64,000 nt of DNA from Microvirga terrestris (GCF_015694425.1 NZ_JADQDN010000003.1:372001-436000), one strand, 5' to 3'. Positions 1 through 9,762 are shown, numbered from the stretch's first letter. Notes: generated by a model from the sequence alone, not told the origin. Numbers and translations are program-made.

Positions 1-102
1 CTGGCTGTCGCAGCCACGGGGCGTGAGGCGCAGGAGCTGAATCGCCGATCGTGCGGGCTCGCTGTAGTGATAAACCGTCTCGTGGGTGATGCGGATGCGC
101 AT
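1..102 (-). CDS. Transglutaminase-like protein, N-terminal fragment (cut by window edge)
   Basis: Only the first 34 residues are present, beginning MRIRITHETVYHYSEPARS, and the gene runs off the left edge. This opening matches the bacterial transglutaminase N-terminal domain, a beta-rich module preceding a Cys-His-Asp transglutaminase or cysteine-protease core (family knowledge; the core is outside the window). The ATG lies 3 bases past the stop of the upstream alpha-E gene, so the two are surely cotranscribed and probably translationally coupled. Such proteins regularly accompany alpha-E and circularly permuted ATP-grasp proteins, as here. The substrate is unknown. Confidence 0.8.
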   Translation of the reverse strand, partial: MRIRITHETVYHYSEPARSAIQLLRLTPRGCDSQ

Positions 103-105
103 GGG

Positions 106-1050
106 TCAGCACAGATACTGATTCGAGATGGCGAGACTGAGCCGGTTGTTGTCCGCCAGGAAGTCCTGGAGAAACTCGTGCAGCCCATGCTGAAAGATAT
201 CCTCGATGTTCCGGTTCGTCAGCCGGGCGTGGGTCGCCCTTGCTTGGCGCTGCGCCGCGCCGGACGTGCCATAGCGATGCGAAAGATCGTCGAGGTGGCG
301 TGAGAGCGCACCATAGCAGGCGGCCAGCGACCGGGGCATCTCCTCGCGCAGGATCAGGAGATCCGCTACGAGCCAGGGCCTCAGATTCTGATGATAGACC
401 CACTGGTAGCTGACCAGCGCCGAGACCGAGCGGAGAATGGCGGCCCATTGATAATAATCGATGCCGCCACCCACGGGTGCATCCTGCGGCAGGAGCACGT
501 GATACTTCACGTCGAGCACCCGCGCCGTGTTGTCGGCCCGCTCGATGTAGAGGCCGAGCCGCGAGAACCAATAAGCATCGTTGCGCAACATGGTGCGCAT
601 GGCCGAACCATCGTAGCGGAGTGAAGCCTCCTTCACGAGATTCAGGAATTTCGGCAGATCCTCGACTTTGATCTTCCTGGCCTTGTAGCGGCGTAGATCG
701 AGCCAGGCGGAGTTGATGGCCTCCCACATCTCCGATGTGAGAGCGCTGCGGACGGAGCGGGCATTCTGGCGTGCGGTGTCGAAGCTGTTCTGGATGCTTG
801 AGGGATTCGCCTCCGAGAAGGCCAGGAACTCGATCACGTTCTCAGGCGTCGCCTCGCCATAAGTGGCCCGGAACTCATCGACACCGCCAGCCGTGATCAG
901 GGCCGATTCCCACTCGTTGGTTTCCAAATCGTTGTAGGAAATCGGCATCGACGCCATACGATAGGCGACATCGAGGATGCGTGCGGTGTTCTCGGCCCGC
1001 TCCACATAGCGGGAAAGCCAGTAGAGGCTGTCCGCGTCACGACTCAGCAC
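106..1050 (-). CDS. Alpha-E domain protein (DUF403 family)
   Basis: This is a 314-residue soluble, mainly helical protein opening MLSRDADSLYWLSRYVERAE, the hallmark start of the alpha-E family. A second copy of the pattern (YWFSRLGLYIERADNTARVLD) sits near residues 160-180, suggesting an internal duplication. The start is a GTG with GGGAG about 8 bases upstream. It lies 16 bases after the ATP-grasp gene and 3 bases before the transglutaminase-like gene. Comparative genomics places the family with ATP-grasp ligases and transglutaminase-like peptidases as a predicted peptide-synthesis or peptide-modification module. No biochemical role is established, and assignment to the family is firm while the function is inference. 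Confidence 0.9.
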   Translation of the reverse strand: MLSRDADSLYWLSRYVERAENTARILDVAYRMASMPISYNDLETNEWESALITAGGVDEFRATYGEATPENVIEFLAFSEANPSSIQNSFDTARQNARSVRSALTSEMWEAINSAWLDLRRYKARKIKVEDLPKFLNLVKEASLRYDGSAMRTMLRNDAYWFSRLGLYIERADNTARVLDVKYHVLLPQDAPVGGGIDYYQWAAILRSVSALVSYQWVYHQNLRPWLVADLLILREEMPRSLAACYGALSRHLDDLSHRYGTSGAAQRQARATHARLTNRNIEDIFQHGLHEFLQDFLADNNRLSLAISNQYLC

Positions 1051-1066
1051 GACAAACGCTCCCTGC

Positions 1067-2491
1067 TCATTCGCTCAAGACCCAGGTATCCTTGGTTCCG
1101 CCGCCCTGGCTCGAATTCACCACGAGGGAGCCTTCCGTCAGCGCCACTCGGGTGAGCCCACCGGGCACGAGCCGTACGCCGTCGCGGCCAGTCAGAACGA
1201 AGGGGCGCAGATCCACATGGCGCGGCGCCAGACCTTTCTCGGTGAAGATGGGGCTCGTTGACAGGGCGAGCGTCGGCTGGGCGATGTAATTGTCCGGGTT
1301 GGCTAGGACCCGCGCCTTGAAGTTTTCGCAAGTCTCCTTCGTCGCATGCGGTCCCACGAGCATGCCGTAGCCGCCCGAGCCGTTGACCTCCTTCACGACA
1401 AGTTCGTGTAGATTATCGAGCACATAGGAGAGTGCCTCCTGCTCGCGGCAGCGCCACGTTGGCACGTTCTTCAGGATGGGCTCCTCGCCCATGTAGAAGC
1501 GCACCATGTCCGGCACATAAGAGTACATGGCCTTGTCGTCGGCAACGCCCGTGCCGGGCGCGTTGGCAATCGCGACATTGCCCGCCCGATAGGCGGCGAT
1601 GAGGCCCGGCACGCCGAGGCCGGAATCGGGGCGGAAGACCAGGGGGTCGAGGAAGTCGTCGTCGATGCGGCTGTAGATCACGTCGACGCGCTTCGGCCCC
1701 TCGGTCGTGCGCATGTAGACCATCTCGTCGCGCACGAAGAGATCGCGCCCTTCGACCAGTTCCACGCCCATGCGGTCGGCCAGGAAGCTGTGCTCGTAAT
1801 AGGCCGAGTTGAGGGAGCCGGGGGTAAGCAGAACGACGGTAGGGTCCCAGGGAGAGCTCGCCGGCGCCACGGATTTGAGGGTGCCCAGAAGCTCATCCAC
1901 GTAGTTCTCGATGGGCCTGATGCGCTGGATGCCGACGAGTTCGGGAAAGAGACGCATCATCACTTCCCGGTTCTCCAGCATGTAGGAGACTCCGGAGGGT
2001 GTGCGCAGGTTGTCTTCGAGCACGTAGAAATCCTGGTCGTCGACCCGGACGAGGTCGATGCCGGCGACCTGCACATAGATGCTGCTGTTGAGATTGAGCC
2101 CCTGCATCTGCGGGCGGTAATACGGATTGAGATAGACCAGCTCCGGCGGAATGATCCCGGCCCGCAGAATATCCCGCTGGTTATAGATGTCCTTCAGGAA
2201 CAGGTTGAGCGCTGTGACGCGCTGCTCCAGGCCGCGCGACAGGCGGGCCCATTCCTGACCGGAGAGAATGCGCGGAATGATATCAAAAGGGATCAACCGC
2301 TCTTCGGCTTCCGCATTGCCATAGACCGCAAAGGTGATGCCGACCCGGCGGAAGAAGAGTTCTGCCTCCTCGCGGCGGTGTTCCAGCAATTGCGGCGGTA
2401 CCGATTTCAGCCAGTCCTGAAGGACCCGGTAAGCATCGCGGCTCTGACCGCCATGGCCGTTCATCTCGTCGAAGATCGTCTGTGCCGCCAC
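1067..2491 (-). CDS. Circularly permuted type 2 ATP-grasp protein
   Basis: This 474-residue cytoplasmic protein belongs to the circularly permuted ATP-grasp family (formerly DUF404/DUF407), recognised from segments such as YVLEDNLRTPSGVSYMLENR, GVELVEGRDL, KEVNGSGGYGMLVGP and the C-terminal LPG-G-TRVAL region. ATP-grasp enzymes activate carboxylates as acyl-phosphates and join them to amines, so a peptide or amide ligase activity is expected (family inference). The start is GTG with GAGGAGA about 7 bases upstream. It is the first gene of a three-gene unit with alpha-E and transglutaminase-like proteins. The 174 bases upstream, down to the end of the next gene, hold its promoter; no operator was recognised there. 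Confidence 0.9.
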   Translation of the reverse strand: MAAQTIFDEMNGHGGQSRDAYRVLQDWLKSVPPQLLEHRREEAELFFRRVGITFAVYGNAEAEERLIPFDIIPRILSGQEWARLSRGLEQRVTALNLFLKDIYNQRDILRAGIIPPELVYLNPYYRPQMQGLNLNSSIYVQVAGIDLVRVDDQDFYVLEDNLRTPSGVSYMLENREVMMRLFPELVGIQRIRPIENYVDELLGTLKSVAPASSPWDPTVVLLTPGSLNSAYYEHSFLADRMGVELVEGRDLFVRDEMVYMRTTEGPKRVDVIYSRIDDDFLDPLVFRPDSGLGVPGLIAAYRAGNVAIANAPGTGVADDKAMYSYVPDMVRFYMGEEPILKNVPTWRCREQEALSYVLDNLHELVVKEVNGSGGYGMLVGPHATKETCENFKARVLANPDNYIAQPTLALSTSPIFTEKGLAPRHVDLRPFVLTGRDGVRLVPGGLTRVALTEGSLVVNSSQGGGTKDTWVLSE

Positions 2492-2665
2492 CGAGTCTCC
2501 TCAACCCTTGATGCGACGGCCCGATGCTGGACAGGGATCGGGCTCGCAGAAGAGAGCTTAGTTGCCTAAAACCTAGGGCTTCAAGCGGGACGAACGAGTA
2601 CGAGATGCAAAGTATGATGAGAAAAGGAGCAGATGCGTACGAAAATGGCAGAGCGGGTTGCCGCG

Positions 2666-3670
2666 TCAGCCAGCCATTGAGAATTCCAGCAACAACGTTC
2701 TCTGCAGCGAGCTAAAATTGTTGTCGGAGATCAGCGACAGAACCGTTTCGCCGCCCTCGCGGTGAATCGCCAGTCCCTCCATGTTGTCGACCTGATGCGA
2801 GGCCTCGCTCTCGTAGAGTACGGCTCCATCAATGCGCGCGCCTGCTCGGATCGCCGCTGTCTCGACACAGCGCAGGCGGCACGCGAATCCGCCGAGGAGC
2901 GAAAATCGCCGCTCCAGGATCACGGCATTGCCATCAGGCAGGAAGGCCAGGTCCGTGATGACATAGCCACCGGAGAGAGCCACCTGAAAGGTCCCCTGCC
3001 TGGATCCCGTGAGGATGAAGCCGTTGCCACCTTCGGCGATGCCGATGAGAGCGCCGCTGAGAGCTGAGCGTTGCGGCGCGACGGCAACAGCCTCCAGGCC
3101 GCCATTGCTCGGTAGATCCTGCAGGGCCTTAGGAACGGGGATCGGGACGCCCCGGATGATGCTGCCCGCCGCATTGCGCTCGAAGCGGATGACCGCATGG
3201 TTGCGCTCGGTGCCAATGAAGACCGCATTGCCTGAGAGCGCGAAGCTCTCTGTGTCGTAGTAGCGCGACCGCCGCATCGGGACGCCGTTGCCCAGGGTCA
3301 GGGGAGACAGGACCGGACTGGACAGGCCGGAGAGACGGCCGTCTGCAGTCTCGATTCGAGCTTTCAGGATCTGCGCATTGTCGGCAAGGGCGATGATCTC
3401 CTGACCATCGCCGGAGCGCCACAGGCCCGAAAAGCCCCCGAAGGCCGACACATCGGAGCGCAGGTCGATTCCAGACCGGAATGCGAGGGCGCCGAAGCGG
3501 CTGCGGTCCGGATCCGTGACCGACAGGCGGCTGATCGGCTTCGTCTCTACCTGAATCGCCGTTGCCACCCTGAGGGCCTGCGGACGCTGCGCCACGGCGA
3601 CGCCCGTGCAGGCAAGCGTTGCGGCGGCGGCACCGCCACCGATCAGGATATTGCGGCGGGTGAGCCTCAA
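2666..3670 (-). CDS. Secreted esterase-like/phytase-like beta-propeller protein
   Basis: This 334-residue protein starts [20 protein letters not shown]. The twin-arginine-like RR followed by a small hydrophobic stretch points to Tat export. The body contains [19 protein letters not shown] and a GGLEAVAV segment typical of the esterase-like activity of phytase family, a calcium-linked beta-propeller; the substrate is not predictable. The only reasonable start is a TTG that overlaps the cobT stop (TTGA), with AAGG about 7 bases upstream, so translation appears coupled to cobT. A functional tie to cobalamin synthesis is not obvious, and the gene may simply ride on the cobS-cobT transcript. Confidence 0.8.
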   Translation of the reverse strand: MRLTRRNILIGGGAAAATLACTGVAVAQRPQALRVATAIQVETKPISRLSVTDPDRSRFGALAFRSGIDLRSDVSAFGGFSGLWRSGDGQEIIALADNAQILKARIETADGRLSGLSSPVLSPLTLGNGVPMRRSRYYDTESFALSGNAVFIGTERNHAVIRFERNAAGSIIRGVPIPVPKALQDLPSNGGLEAVAVAPQRSALSGALIGIAEGGNGFILTGSRQGTFQVALSGGYVITDLAFLPDGNAVILERRFSLLGGFACRLRCVETAAIRAGARIDGAVLYESEASHQVDNMEGLAIHREGGETVLSLISDNNFSSLQRTLLLEFSMAG

Positions 3671-5565
3671 GCAAAGGCCTTGCGGCGGGGAGCGCCACGG
3701 ACCGGCGGGCCGGCATTCTCCTCAAACAGCTCCGCGAGCTTTTCGGTCATGACGCCGCCGAGCTCCTCTGCATCGACGATGGTCACGGCGCGGCGGTAAT
3801 AGCGCGTCACGTCGTGGCCGATGCCGATGGCGATGAGCTCCACGGGCGAGCGGGTCTCGATCTCCTCGATGACGTATCGCAGGTGGCGCTCGAGATAGTT
3901 GCCGGGATTGACCGACAGGGTCGAGTCGTCGACCGGCGCGCCGTCCGAGATCACCATCAGGATGCGACGCTGCTCGGGCCGGCCGAGCAGGCGCTTGTGC
4001 GCCCAGTCGAGAGCCTCGCCGTCGATGTTCTCCTTCAGCAGGCCCTCGCGCATCATCAGGCCCAAGTTCTTGCGCGCGCGCCGCCAGGGCGCATCCGCCG
4101 ACTTGTAGATGATGTGGCGCAGATCGTTGAGGCGGCCCGGATTGGCCGGCTTGCCGGCCTGCAGCCACGTCTCGCGGGCCTGCCCGCCCTTCCAGGCGCG
4201 GGTGGTGAAGCCGAGGATCTCGACCTTCACGCCACAGCGCTCAAGGGTACGCGCCAGGATGTCGGCGCAGGTGGCCGCCACTGTGATCGGGCGCCCGCGC
4301 ATGGAGCCGGAATTGTCGAGGAGCAGCGTCACCACGGTGTCGCGGAAATTCGTGTCCTGCTCCTGCTTGAAGCTCAGGGGCTGGTAGGGATCCATGATGA
4401 TGCGCGGCAGGCGCACGGGATCCAGCGTCCCCTCCTCGAGGTCGAACTCCCAGGACCGGTTCTGCTGCGCCATGAGGCGGCGCTGCAGGCGGTTCGCCAG
4501 ACGCCCGACCACGCCCTGGAGATGGGCAAGCTGCTTGTCGAGATAGGCGCGAAGGCGTGTTAGCTCGTCCGCATCGCAGAGATCCTCCGCATGGATGATC
4601 TCGTCGAACTTGTTGGAATAAGCCTTGTAGTCGGGGCCGCGTTGCTCATTGGAACGCGACGGCGGGCGCCAGGATTCGCCGGCATCCTCGGAATTGGCTT
4701 CCTCAGATTCCTCAGGCATCTCGCCGGAAGGACCATCGGCCTCTTCCGTTGCGCCATCCTCCATCTCATCGCTGGAATCCTCGCTGACCTCCACCTCGGC
4801 GCGGTCGCCCTGGCTTTCCTGCTCGGACTCGCCCTCGCCCTGCTGCTCCTGCTGCTCGGATTCGTTCTCGTCCTCGTTCTCCTCGTCTTCGGAGTCCATG
4901 GACGCCTCGTCGGCCATGTCCAGGGAGGAGAGCATGTCGCGGATGTTGCGGGCGAAGCTGCGCTGGTTCTCGATGTTCTTGAGCAGGCCGTCGAGGTCTT
5001 GGCCCGCGCGGTCTTCGATGAAGTCGCGCCAGAGATCGACGATCTTGGCCGCCGAGGCGGGCGGCTTCTGTCCGGTCAGGCGCTCGCGCACCATGAGGGC
5101 GAGCGCATCCTCGAGCGGCGCATCGGCCCGATCCGTGATCTCCTCGTACTTGCCGCCGCGATGATACCGGTCTTCCAGCATGGCCGTGATGTTCGACGAG
5201 ATGCCGGCCATGCGCCGGGAACCGATGGATTCCACGCGCGCCTGCTCGACCGCATCGAACACGGCACGCGCGGCCTGACCCTCAGGGGCGAGCTTGCGAT
5301 GAAGAGTGGTGTCGTGGCAGGCCAGCCGCAGCGCCATGGCGTCGGCATTGCCGCGCAGGATCGCCACATCCTGCGAGGTCAGCCGCCGTGGAGGCTCCGG
5401 CAGGCGGGCCTTGTCCTGGCCCATGAGCACCGGACGATCGGACGCGAAGGCCACCTCAAGGTCGGGTTTCCGGGCAATCGCCTTCATGGTGCCGGCGATG
5501 GAACGCTTCAGCGGCTCCGCCGGCGCTTCCTTCTTCTCACCTGGCTTGCGGTTCGAGATGGACAT
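3667..5565 (-). CDS. cobT: Aerobic cobaltochelatase subunit CobT
   Basis: CobT (632 residues) works with CobS as the AAA+-type motor that drives CobN to insert cobalt into hydrogenobyrinic acid a,c-diamide in aerobic cobalamin synthesis. Residues about 220-310 form a very acidic Glu/Ser/Gln-rich linker typical of CobT. The C-terminal third is a von Willebrand A domain with the MIDAS motif DNSGS near residue 415 and a downstream ISDGAPVDD segment. Length and layout match the family. The gene lies about 115 bases downstream of cobS, separated by a palindromic repeat, and overlaps the next gene by 4 bases. cobN is not in the window. Confidence 0.95.
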   Translation of the reverse strand: MSISNRKPGEKKEAPAEPLKRSIAGTMKAIARKPDLEVAFASDRPVLMGQDKARLPEPPRRLTSQDVAILRGNADAMALRLACHDTTLHRKLAPEGQAARAVFDAVEQARVESIGSRRMAGISSNITAMLEDRYHRGGKYEEITDRADAPLEDALALMVRERLTGQKPPASAAKIVDLWRDFIEDRAGQDLDGLLKNIENQRSFARNIRDMLSSLDMADEASMDSEDEENEDENESEQQEQQGEGESEQESQGDRAEVEVSEDSSDEMEDGATEEADGPSGEMPEESEEANSEDAGESWRPPSRSNEQRGPDYKAYSNKFDEIIHAEDLCDADELTRLRAYLDKQLAHLQGVVGRLANRLQRRLMAQQNRSWEFDLEEGTLDPVRLPRIIMDPYQPLSFKQEQDTNFRDTVVTLLLDNSGSMRGRPITVAATCADILARTLERCGVKVEILGFTTRAWKGGQARETWLQAGKPANPGRLNDLRHIIYKSADAPWRRARKNLGLMMREGLLKENIDGEALDWAHKRLLGRPEQRRILMVISDGAPVDDSTLSVNPGNYLERHLRYVIEEIETRSPVELIAIGIGHDVTRYYRRAVTIVDAEELGGVMTEKLAELFEENAGPPVRGAPRRKAFA

Positions 5566-5580
5566 CGAATTCCTTCATCC

Positions 5581-5677
5581 GTCATCCCGGCCGGAGCGTA
5601 GCGAAGAGCCGGGATCGCTAAAACCAGCGAAACTCCCAAACGATCCCGGATCGCGCCCGTGGCGCGTCCGGGATGAC
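5581..5677. repeat. Intergenic palindromic repeat between cobS and cobT
   Basis: A 97-base element bounded by GTCATCCCGG and CCGGGATGAC fills almost the whole cobS-cobT gap. Internal arms (GAGCCGGGATCG and CGATCCCGGA) pair around a short A-rich centre. Related elements recur at many other gaps in this window, so it is a dispersed palindromic repeat; in RNA it would fold into a strong hairpin that could affect cobT expression. Confidence 0.8.
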
Positions 5678-5680
5678 GCC

Positions 5681-6670
5681 TTATGAAAGCACCATATTCA
5701 CGGCGCTCTCCGGCAATTCCTTGCCGAAGGAGCGCTGGTAAAACTCGGCCACCAGGGCACGCTCCAGCTCGTCGCACTTGTTGAGGAAGGTGACCCGGAA
5801 GGCGAAGCCCGTATCGCCGAAGATCTCGGCGTTCTCAGCCCAGGTGATCACCGTGCGCGGGCTCATGACGGTCGAGAGATCGCCGTTCATGAACGCAGAG
5901 CGGGTGAGATCCGCCACGCGCACCATCTTGTTGACGATGTCCCGGCCGGACGCATCCTCCTGGTAGTGCTTCGCCTTGGAGAGGACGATGTCCACCTCCT
6001 TGTCGTGCGGCAGGTAGTTGAGTGTGGTCACGATGGACCAGCGGTCCATCTGGCCCTGGTTGATCTGCTGGGTACCGTGATAGAGGCCCGACGTGTCGCC
6101 GAGGCCCACCGTGTTGGCGGTGGCGAACAGCCGGAAGGCCGGATGGGGTCGGATCACGCGCTTCTGGTCGAGGAGCGTGAGCTTGCCCGACTGCTCCAGA
6201 ACGCGCTGGATCACGAACATCACGTCGGGCCGGCCGGCATCGTATTCGTCGAACACGAGGGCAACGTTGTTCTGCAGGGCCCAGGGCAGGATGCCGTCCT
6301 GGAAGGCCGTGACCTGCTTGCCCTCTTGGAGCACGATGGCGTCCTTGCCGACGAGGTCGATACGCGACACGTGGCTGTCCAGGTTCACGCGCACGCAGGG
6401 CCAGTTCAGGCGGGCAGCCACCTGCTCGATATGAGTCGACTTGCCGGTGCCGTGATAGCCGGTGATCATAACGCGGCGGTTGCGCGCGAAGCCCGCCAGG
6501 ATCGCCAGTGTCGTATCCCGGTCGAAAAGATAGTCAGGGTCCAGATCAGGCACATGCTGTTCGGCCTGCGAAAAGGCCGGGACTTCCAGATCCGAGTCGA
6601 TGCCGAAGACCTGTCGCACGGACACCTTCATGTCAGGCGTCAAGGTCGCTGTCTCGGTATGTGCCGTCAT
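5681..6670 (-). CDS. cobS: Aerobic cobaltochelatase subunit CobS
   Basis: CobS (329 residues) is the AAA+ ATPase partner of CobT in aerobic cobalt chelation. Walker A is visible as GYHGTGKST at about residues 70-78, Walker B as LVFDEYDAG near residues 137-145, and a sensor region with [10 protein letters not shown] follows. Length is normal for alphaproteobacterial CobS. It is upstream of cobT on the same strand; the preceding 116 bases separate it from the J-domain gene and hold the likely promoter of the cobS-cobT unit. No B12 riboswitch was recognised there. Confidence 0.95.
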   Translation of the reverse strand: MTAHTETATLTPDMKVSVRQVFGIDSDLEVPAFSQAEQHVPDLDPDYLFDRDTTLAILAGFARNRRVMITGYHGTGKSTHIEQVAARLNWPCVRVNLDSHVSRIDLVGKDAIVLQEGKQVTAFQDGILPWALQNNVALVFDEYDAGRPDVMFVIQRVLEQSGKLTLLDQKRVIRPHPAFRLFATANTVGLGDTSGLYHGTQQINQGQMDRWSIVTTLNYLPHDKEVDIVLSKAKHYQEDASGRDIVNKMVRVADLTRSAFMNGDLSTVMSPRTVITWAENAEIFGDTGFAFRVTFLNKCDELERALVAEFYQRSFGKELPESAVNMVLS

Positions 6671-6786
6671 AAGGGGCCTCTTGTTCGGATATATGTCGTG
6701 AAGATGTCAGGGGTTTCTTAAACCCCATCATCGGATGGTGCAATTTCCTAATAAGCCTATCGGGTCTGCCTGAAAGGATATTGTCT

Positions 6787-7410
6787 TTAGCAAAGACCGG
6801 CACTTTTGAGGGTATCGTGCGCCTTGATGATGTCGCGTAGGCGCTCCTCGAAGGAGCGGTCGCCGCCATTGGCATCCGGGTGGAAGCGCTTCACCAGGGA
6901 CTTATACTGGGCCTTAATGGCCGGCCCATCGGCGGCCTCATCCAGGCCGAGGATGTCCAGGGCCCGGCGCACCGCCCCCGTATAGCGCGGGCGCTTCGGC
7001 TCAGGGGAGGCCCGGCGGGCGCGGGACTGGGTAAAGTCCTCTCCGCGCAGAACTCCGAGCGGATCCACATACTCCCACTCGCGGGGTTCGGCCTTGGCAC
7101 CCTGGCTCTCGCCAGCGGAATTCACCCCCATGGCCCAGGTCGGCCGGTGGCCGATGATGGCATCCTTCTGGAACGCGGCCACCGCAGTGTCGGACATGCC
7201 GGAGAAATAGTTGTACGAGGCGTTGTACTCGCGCACATGCTGAAGGCAGAAGCGCCAGTACTGGCCCTCCCGGTCACGTCCCTTGGGCGCGCGGTATTCG
7301 CCCGCGGCTTTGCAGGCGGGATGCTCGCAGACAGGCCCCTTGGTCTCCTGCGGTTCGTCGCCGGAGGACTTAATGCGGATACGGTCGAAAAGAGGCGAGT
7401 TGAGATCCAT
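6787..7410 (-). CDS. J-domain (DnaJ-like) protein
   Basis: This 207-residue protein carries a C-terminal J domain (residues about 148-207) with the diagnostic HPD tripeptide in KRFHPDANGGD, so it should stimulate a DnaK-type Hsp70. The N-terminal half has CEHPAC and a later FCLQHVREYN segment, a Cys/His arrangement that may bind zinc (inference). A J domain at the C-terminus rather than the N-terminus is usual for this alphaproteobacterial subfamily. It lies upstream of cobS on the same strand and is divergent from the BolA gene; the roughly 90-base gap serves both promoters. Confidence 0.9.
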   Translation of the reverse strand: MDLNSPLFDRIRIKSSGDEPQETKGPVCEHPACKAAGEYRAPKGRDREGQYWRFCLQHVREYNASYNYFSGMSDTAVAAFQKDAIIGHRPTWAMGVNSAGESQGAKAEPREWEYVDPLGVLRGEDFTQSRARRASPEPKRPRYTGAVRRALDILGLDEAADGPAIKAQYKSLVKRFHPDANGGDRSFEERLRDIIKAHDTLKSAGLC

Positions 7411-7499
7411 GATTCAGCGATTATGAGTGTCTTGAGGCTTTGAGCCAAGGCCTGAGCGCTTTTGGCCGCAGACCCGTTCAAAAAGGTTTACAGATCAGA

Positions 7500-7766
7500 A
7501 TGACCCTCACCCACTGGATCACACAGACGTTGCAGGACAGCCTGCAGCCGACCGAACTGACCGTCACCGACGAATCAGACAAGCATCACGGCCATGCAGG
7601 ATGGCGGGAGGGCGGGGAAACTCACTTCCATGTTTATATCGTGTCTGAGGCCTTCTCCGGCAAGAGCCGCGTGGAGCGTCACCGCCTCGTGAACGGCACG
7701 CTGCAAGGCGCCTTCGACAAGGGCCTGCATGCCCTGGCCATCCAGGCCAAGGCGCCGGGGGAATAA
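7500..7766 (+). CDS. BolA family protein
   Basis: An 88-residue BolA-fold protein. Visible signatures are HHGHAGWREGGETHFHVYIVS and the C-terminal RHRLVNGTLQ...GLHALAIQAKAP, with the conserved helix-turn and His residues used by BolA proteins to bind a [2Fe-2S] cluster together with a monothiol glutaredoxin. The likely role is iron-sulfur trafficking or iron signalling (family knowledge). I chose the internal ATG because homology begins at MTLTHWIT; an upstream in-frame start would add 20 unrelated residues. It is divergent from the J-domain gene. A palindromic repeat follows directly. Confidence 0.88.
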   Translation: MTLTHWITQTLQDSLQPTELTVTDESDKHHGHAGWREGGETHFHVYIVSEAFSGKSRVERHRLVNGTLQGAFDKGLHALAIQAKAPGE

Positions 7767-7778
7767 CGCATCGTTGGT

Positions 7779-7865
7779 GTCATTCCCGGCCGGAGGGGAA
7801 GGGCATCCATAGTCTTAAGCGTGATCGTGGATCCCTTCCCTCGCTACGCTTAGCCTGAGGATGAC
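7779..7865. repeat. Intergenic palindromic repeat downstream of bolA-like gene
   Basis: Bounded by GTCATTCCCGG and GGATGAC, with internal pairing arms GAGGGGAAGGG and CCCTTCCCTC. It belongs to the same dispersed family as the elements at 5581 and 36088. It lies between convergent genes, where it could act as a bidirectional transcript end. Confidence 0.75.
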
Positions 7866-7882
7866 GAAGCACTAGGACTTCG

Positions 7883-9049
7883 TCACTTAATCCGCTCAAG
7901 CACGCTGACGTAATTCGCCACCGCAGCGCCGCCCATGTTGAAGATGCCGCCGAGCACCGGGTTCTTCACCTGGATTCCGCCAGCCTCCTCGCAGAGCTGC
8001 ATGGCGGAAAGCGCGTGCATGGACACGCCTGTCGCCCCGATGGGATGGCCCTTGGCCTTGAGGCCCCCGGACGGGTTCACCGGCAGCTTGCCGTCGCGGT
8101 TCGTCCAGCCTTCCTTGACGGCGATCGCGCCCTGGCCGCGAGGGGTCAGGCCCATGGCCTCGTACTCGATGAGTTCGGCGATGGTGAAGCAGTCGTGGGT
8201 TTCCACGAAGGACAGGTCGGAGAGCTCGATCCCGGCCTGGGACAGGGCCCGCCGCCAGGCTTCCGCGCAGCCCTCGAACTGGACGATGTCGCGCTTCGAC
8301 ATGGGCAGGAAATCCTGCGCGTGGGCCGTGGCGCGGAATGCGACCGCGCGCTTCATCCGCAGCGCCGTTTCCGTGTCGGCGAGCACCAGGGCCGCGGCGC
8401 CATCGGAGACCAGCGAGCAATCGGTGCGCTTCAAGGGACCGGCCACGAACGGGTTCTTCTCGCTCTCGGCCCGGCAGAAGTCGAAGCCCAGATCCTTGCG
8501 CATCTGCGCATAGGGGTTGTCGACGCCGTTTTTGTGGTTCTTGGCGGCGATCATCGCCAAGGCATCGGACTGGTCGCCATGGCGCTGGAAATACGCACCG
8601 GCGATCTTGCCGAACACACCGGCGAAGCCGCCAGGCGTATCGCCATCCTCGGGAAGGTAGGAGGCCTTGAGCAGGTTCTTGCCGATCTCGGGTCCCGGCG
8701 TGCGGGTCATCTGCTCGACGCCCACCACCAGTACCGTCTTGGCGCGCTTGGCCTCAATGGTCTTGATGGCCTGATGCACGGCGGCCGAGCCCGTGGCGCA
8801 CGCATTCTCGACCCGGATCGCCGGCTTGAAGCGGAACTTGTCGCTCGCCTGGAACACCAAGGAAGCGGTGAAATCCTGCGGGGAGAAGCCGGCATTGAAA
8901 TGGCCGAGCACCACCTCGTCCACATCTTCGGGCCCGATCCCGGCATGCTCCAGCGCCTCGTTGGTGACGCGGACGATCAGGCTCTCGACGGTCTCGGCGT
9001 CGAGCTTGCCGAAGGGAGTGTGAGCCCAGCCAACGATGCAGGCGGTCAT
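7883..9049 (-). CDS. SCPx-type thiolase / acetyl-CoA acetyltransferase
   Basis: A 388-residue thiolase-fold enzyme. The catalytic nucleophile Cys is in RVENACATGSAAV; the HDCF motif (ETHDCFTIAE) marks the SCP2/SCPx-type thiolase branch, and the GHPIGATG loop supplies the conserved His. The usual C-terminal CxG is replaced by FNMGGAAVANY, as in other SCPx-type members. The predicted reaction is thiolytic cleavage or condensation of acyl-CoA; the true substrate is unknown. The start ATG is preceded by GAGGAGACC; an upstream in-frame start lacks a good ribosome-binding site. It is a single-gene unit, divergent from the LOG gene. Confidence 0.88.
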   Translation of the reverse strand: MTACIVGWAHTPFGKLDAETVESLIVRVTNEALEHAGIGPEDVDEVVLGHFNAGFSPQDFTASLVFQASDKFRFKPAIRVENACATGSAAVHQAIKTIEAKRAKTVLVVGVEQMTRTPGPEIGKNLLKASYLPEDGDTPGGFAGVFGKIAGAYFQRHGDQSDALAMIAAKNHKNGVDNPYAQMRKDLGFDFCRAESEKNPFVAGPLKRTDCSLVSDGAAALVLADTETALRMKRAVAFRATAHAQDFLPMSKRDIVQFEGCAEAWRRALSQAGIELSDLSFVETHDCFTIAELIEYEAMGLTPRGQGAIAVKEGWTNRDGKLPVNPSGGLKAKGHPIGATGVSMHALSAMQLCEEAGGIQVKNPVLGGIFNMGGAAVANYVSVLERIK

Positions 9050-9183
9050 GGAGGTCTCCTCAAGGATTGTGCTGTTGTGCACAAAGTGGCGCTCTTTGCG
9101 CCATTCAGCAAGTCGGATGCCGTCTTGAGATTGGCGCCAAGCTGCGGTTCATCATGGCGCGAAGCGAATCATGAGGAACAGCC

Positions 9184-9762
9184 ATGCGTCTGTGCGTCTT
9201 CTGCGGCTCGAATGCCGGTCAGGATCCTGTCTATCTCGCCTCGGCGCGCGCTCTCGGGGAAACCCTGGCCGCAAGCGGGATCGGCCTGGTCTATGGCGGC
9301 GCCTCGGTGGAGCTCATGGGTGCCGTCGCCGATGCCGTTCTCGCCAAAGGCGGCGACGTGATCGGGGTGATGCCGCAGGCGCTGGTGGACAAGGAAATTG
9401 CCCATAAGGGCCTGAGCGATCTGCGCGTGGTCGGCTCGATGCATGAACGCAAGGCGCTGATGGCGGAACTGGCCGACGGTTTCATCGCCCTGCCCGGGGG
9501 CCTCGGCACCTTCGAGGAGCTGTTCGAGGTCTGGACCTGGGCGCAGCTCGGCTATCACCGCAAGCCCTGCGCGCTCCTGAATGCCGGCGGCTTCTACGAC
9601 AAGCTGACCGATTTCCTGGATGACGTGGTGGAGCGCGGCTTCGTAAAGCCGATCCACCGCGCCATGCTGATCGTCGAGAGTGACCCGGCAATCCTGATTC
9701 AGGCCATTCGTGCTTACGAACCGCCGAAGGTCGACAAGTGGATCAAGGCCAGCGAGCGTTAA
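9184..9762 (+). CDS. LOG family protein (cytokinin riboside 5'-monophosphate phosphoribohydrolase-like)
   Basis: A 192-residue LOG/YvdD family protein with a Rossmann-like fold. It shows the N-terminal VFCGSNAG, the GLVYGGASVELMG segment and the diagnostic PGGLGTFEEL motif near residue 100, with the catalytic Arg/Glu in MHERKALM and PGGxGTxxE. Family members hydrolyse nucleoside 5'-monophosphates, releasing a free base such as cytokinin from its ribotide. In bacteria the physiological role is usually nucleotide salvage. The ATG follows GAGGAACAGCC. Its stop overlaps by a few bases the stop of the convergent peroxiredoxin/dioxygenase gene. Confidence 0.92.
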   Translation: MRLCVFCGSNAGQDPVYLASARALGETLAASGIGLVYGGASVELMGAVADAVLAKGGDVIGVMPQALVDKEIAHKGLSDLRVVGSMHERKALMAELADGFIALPGGLGTFEELFEVWTWAQLGYHRKPCALLNAGGFYDKLTDFLDDVVERGFVKPIHRAMLIVESDPAILIQAIRAYEPPKVDKWIKASER

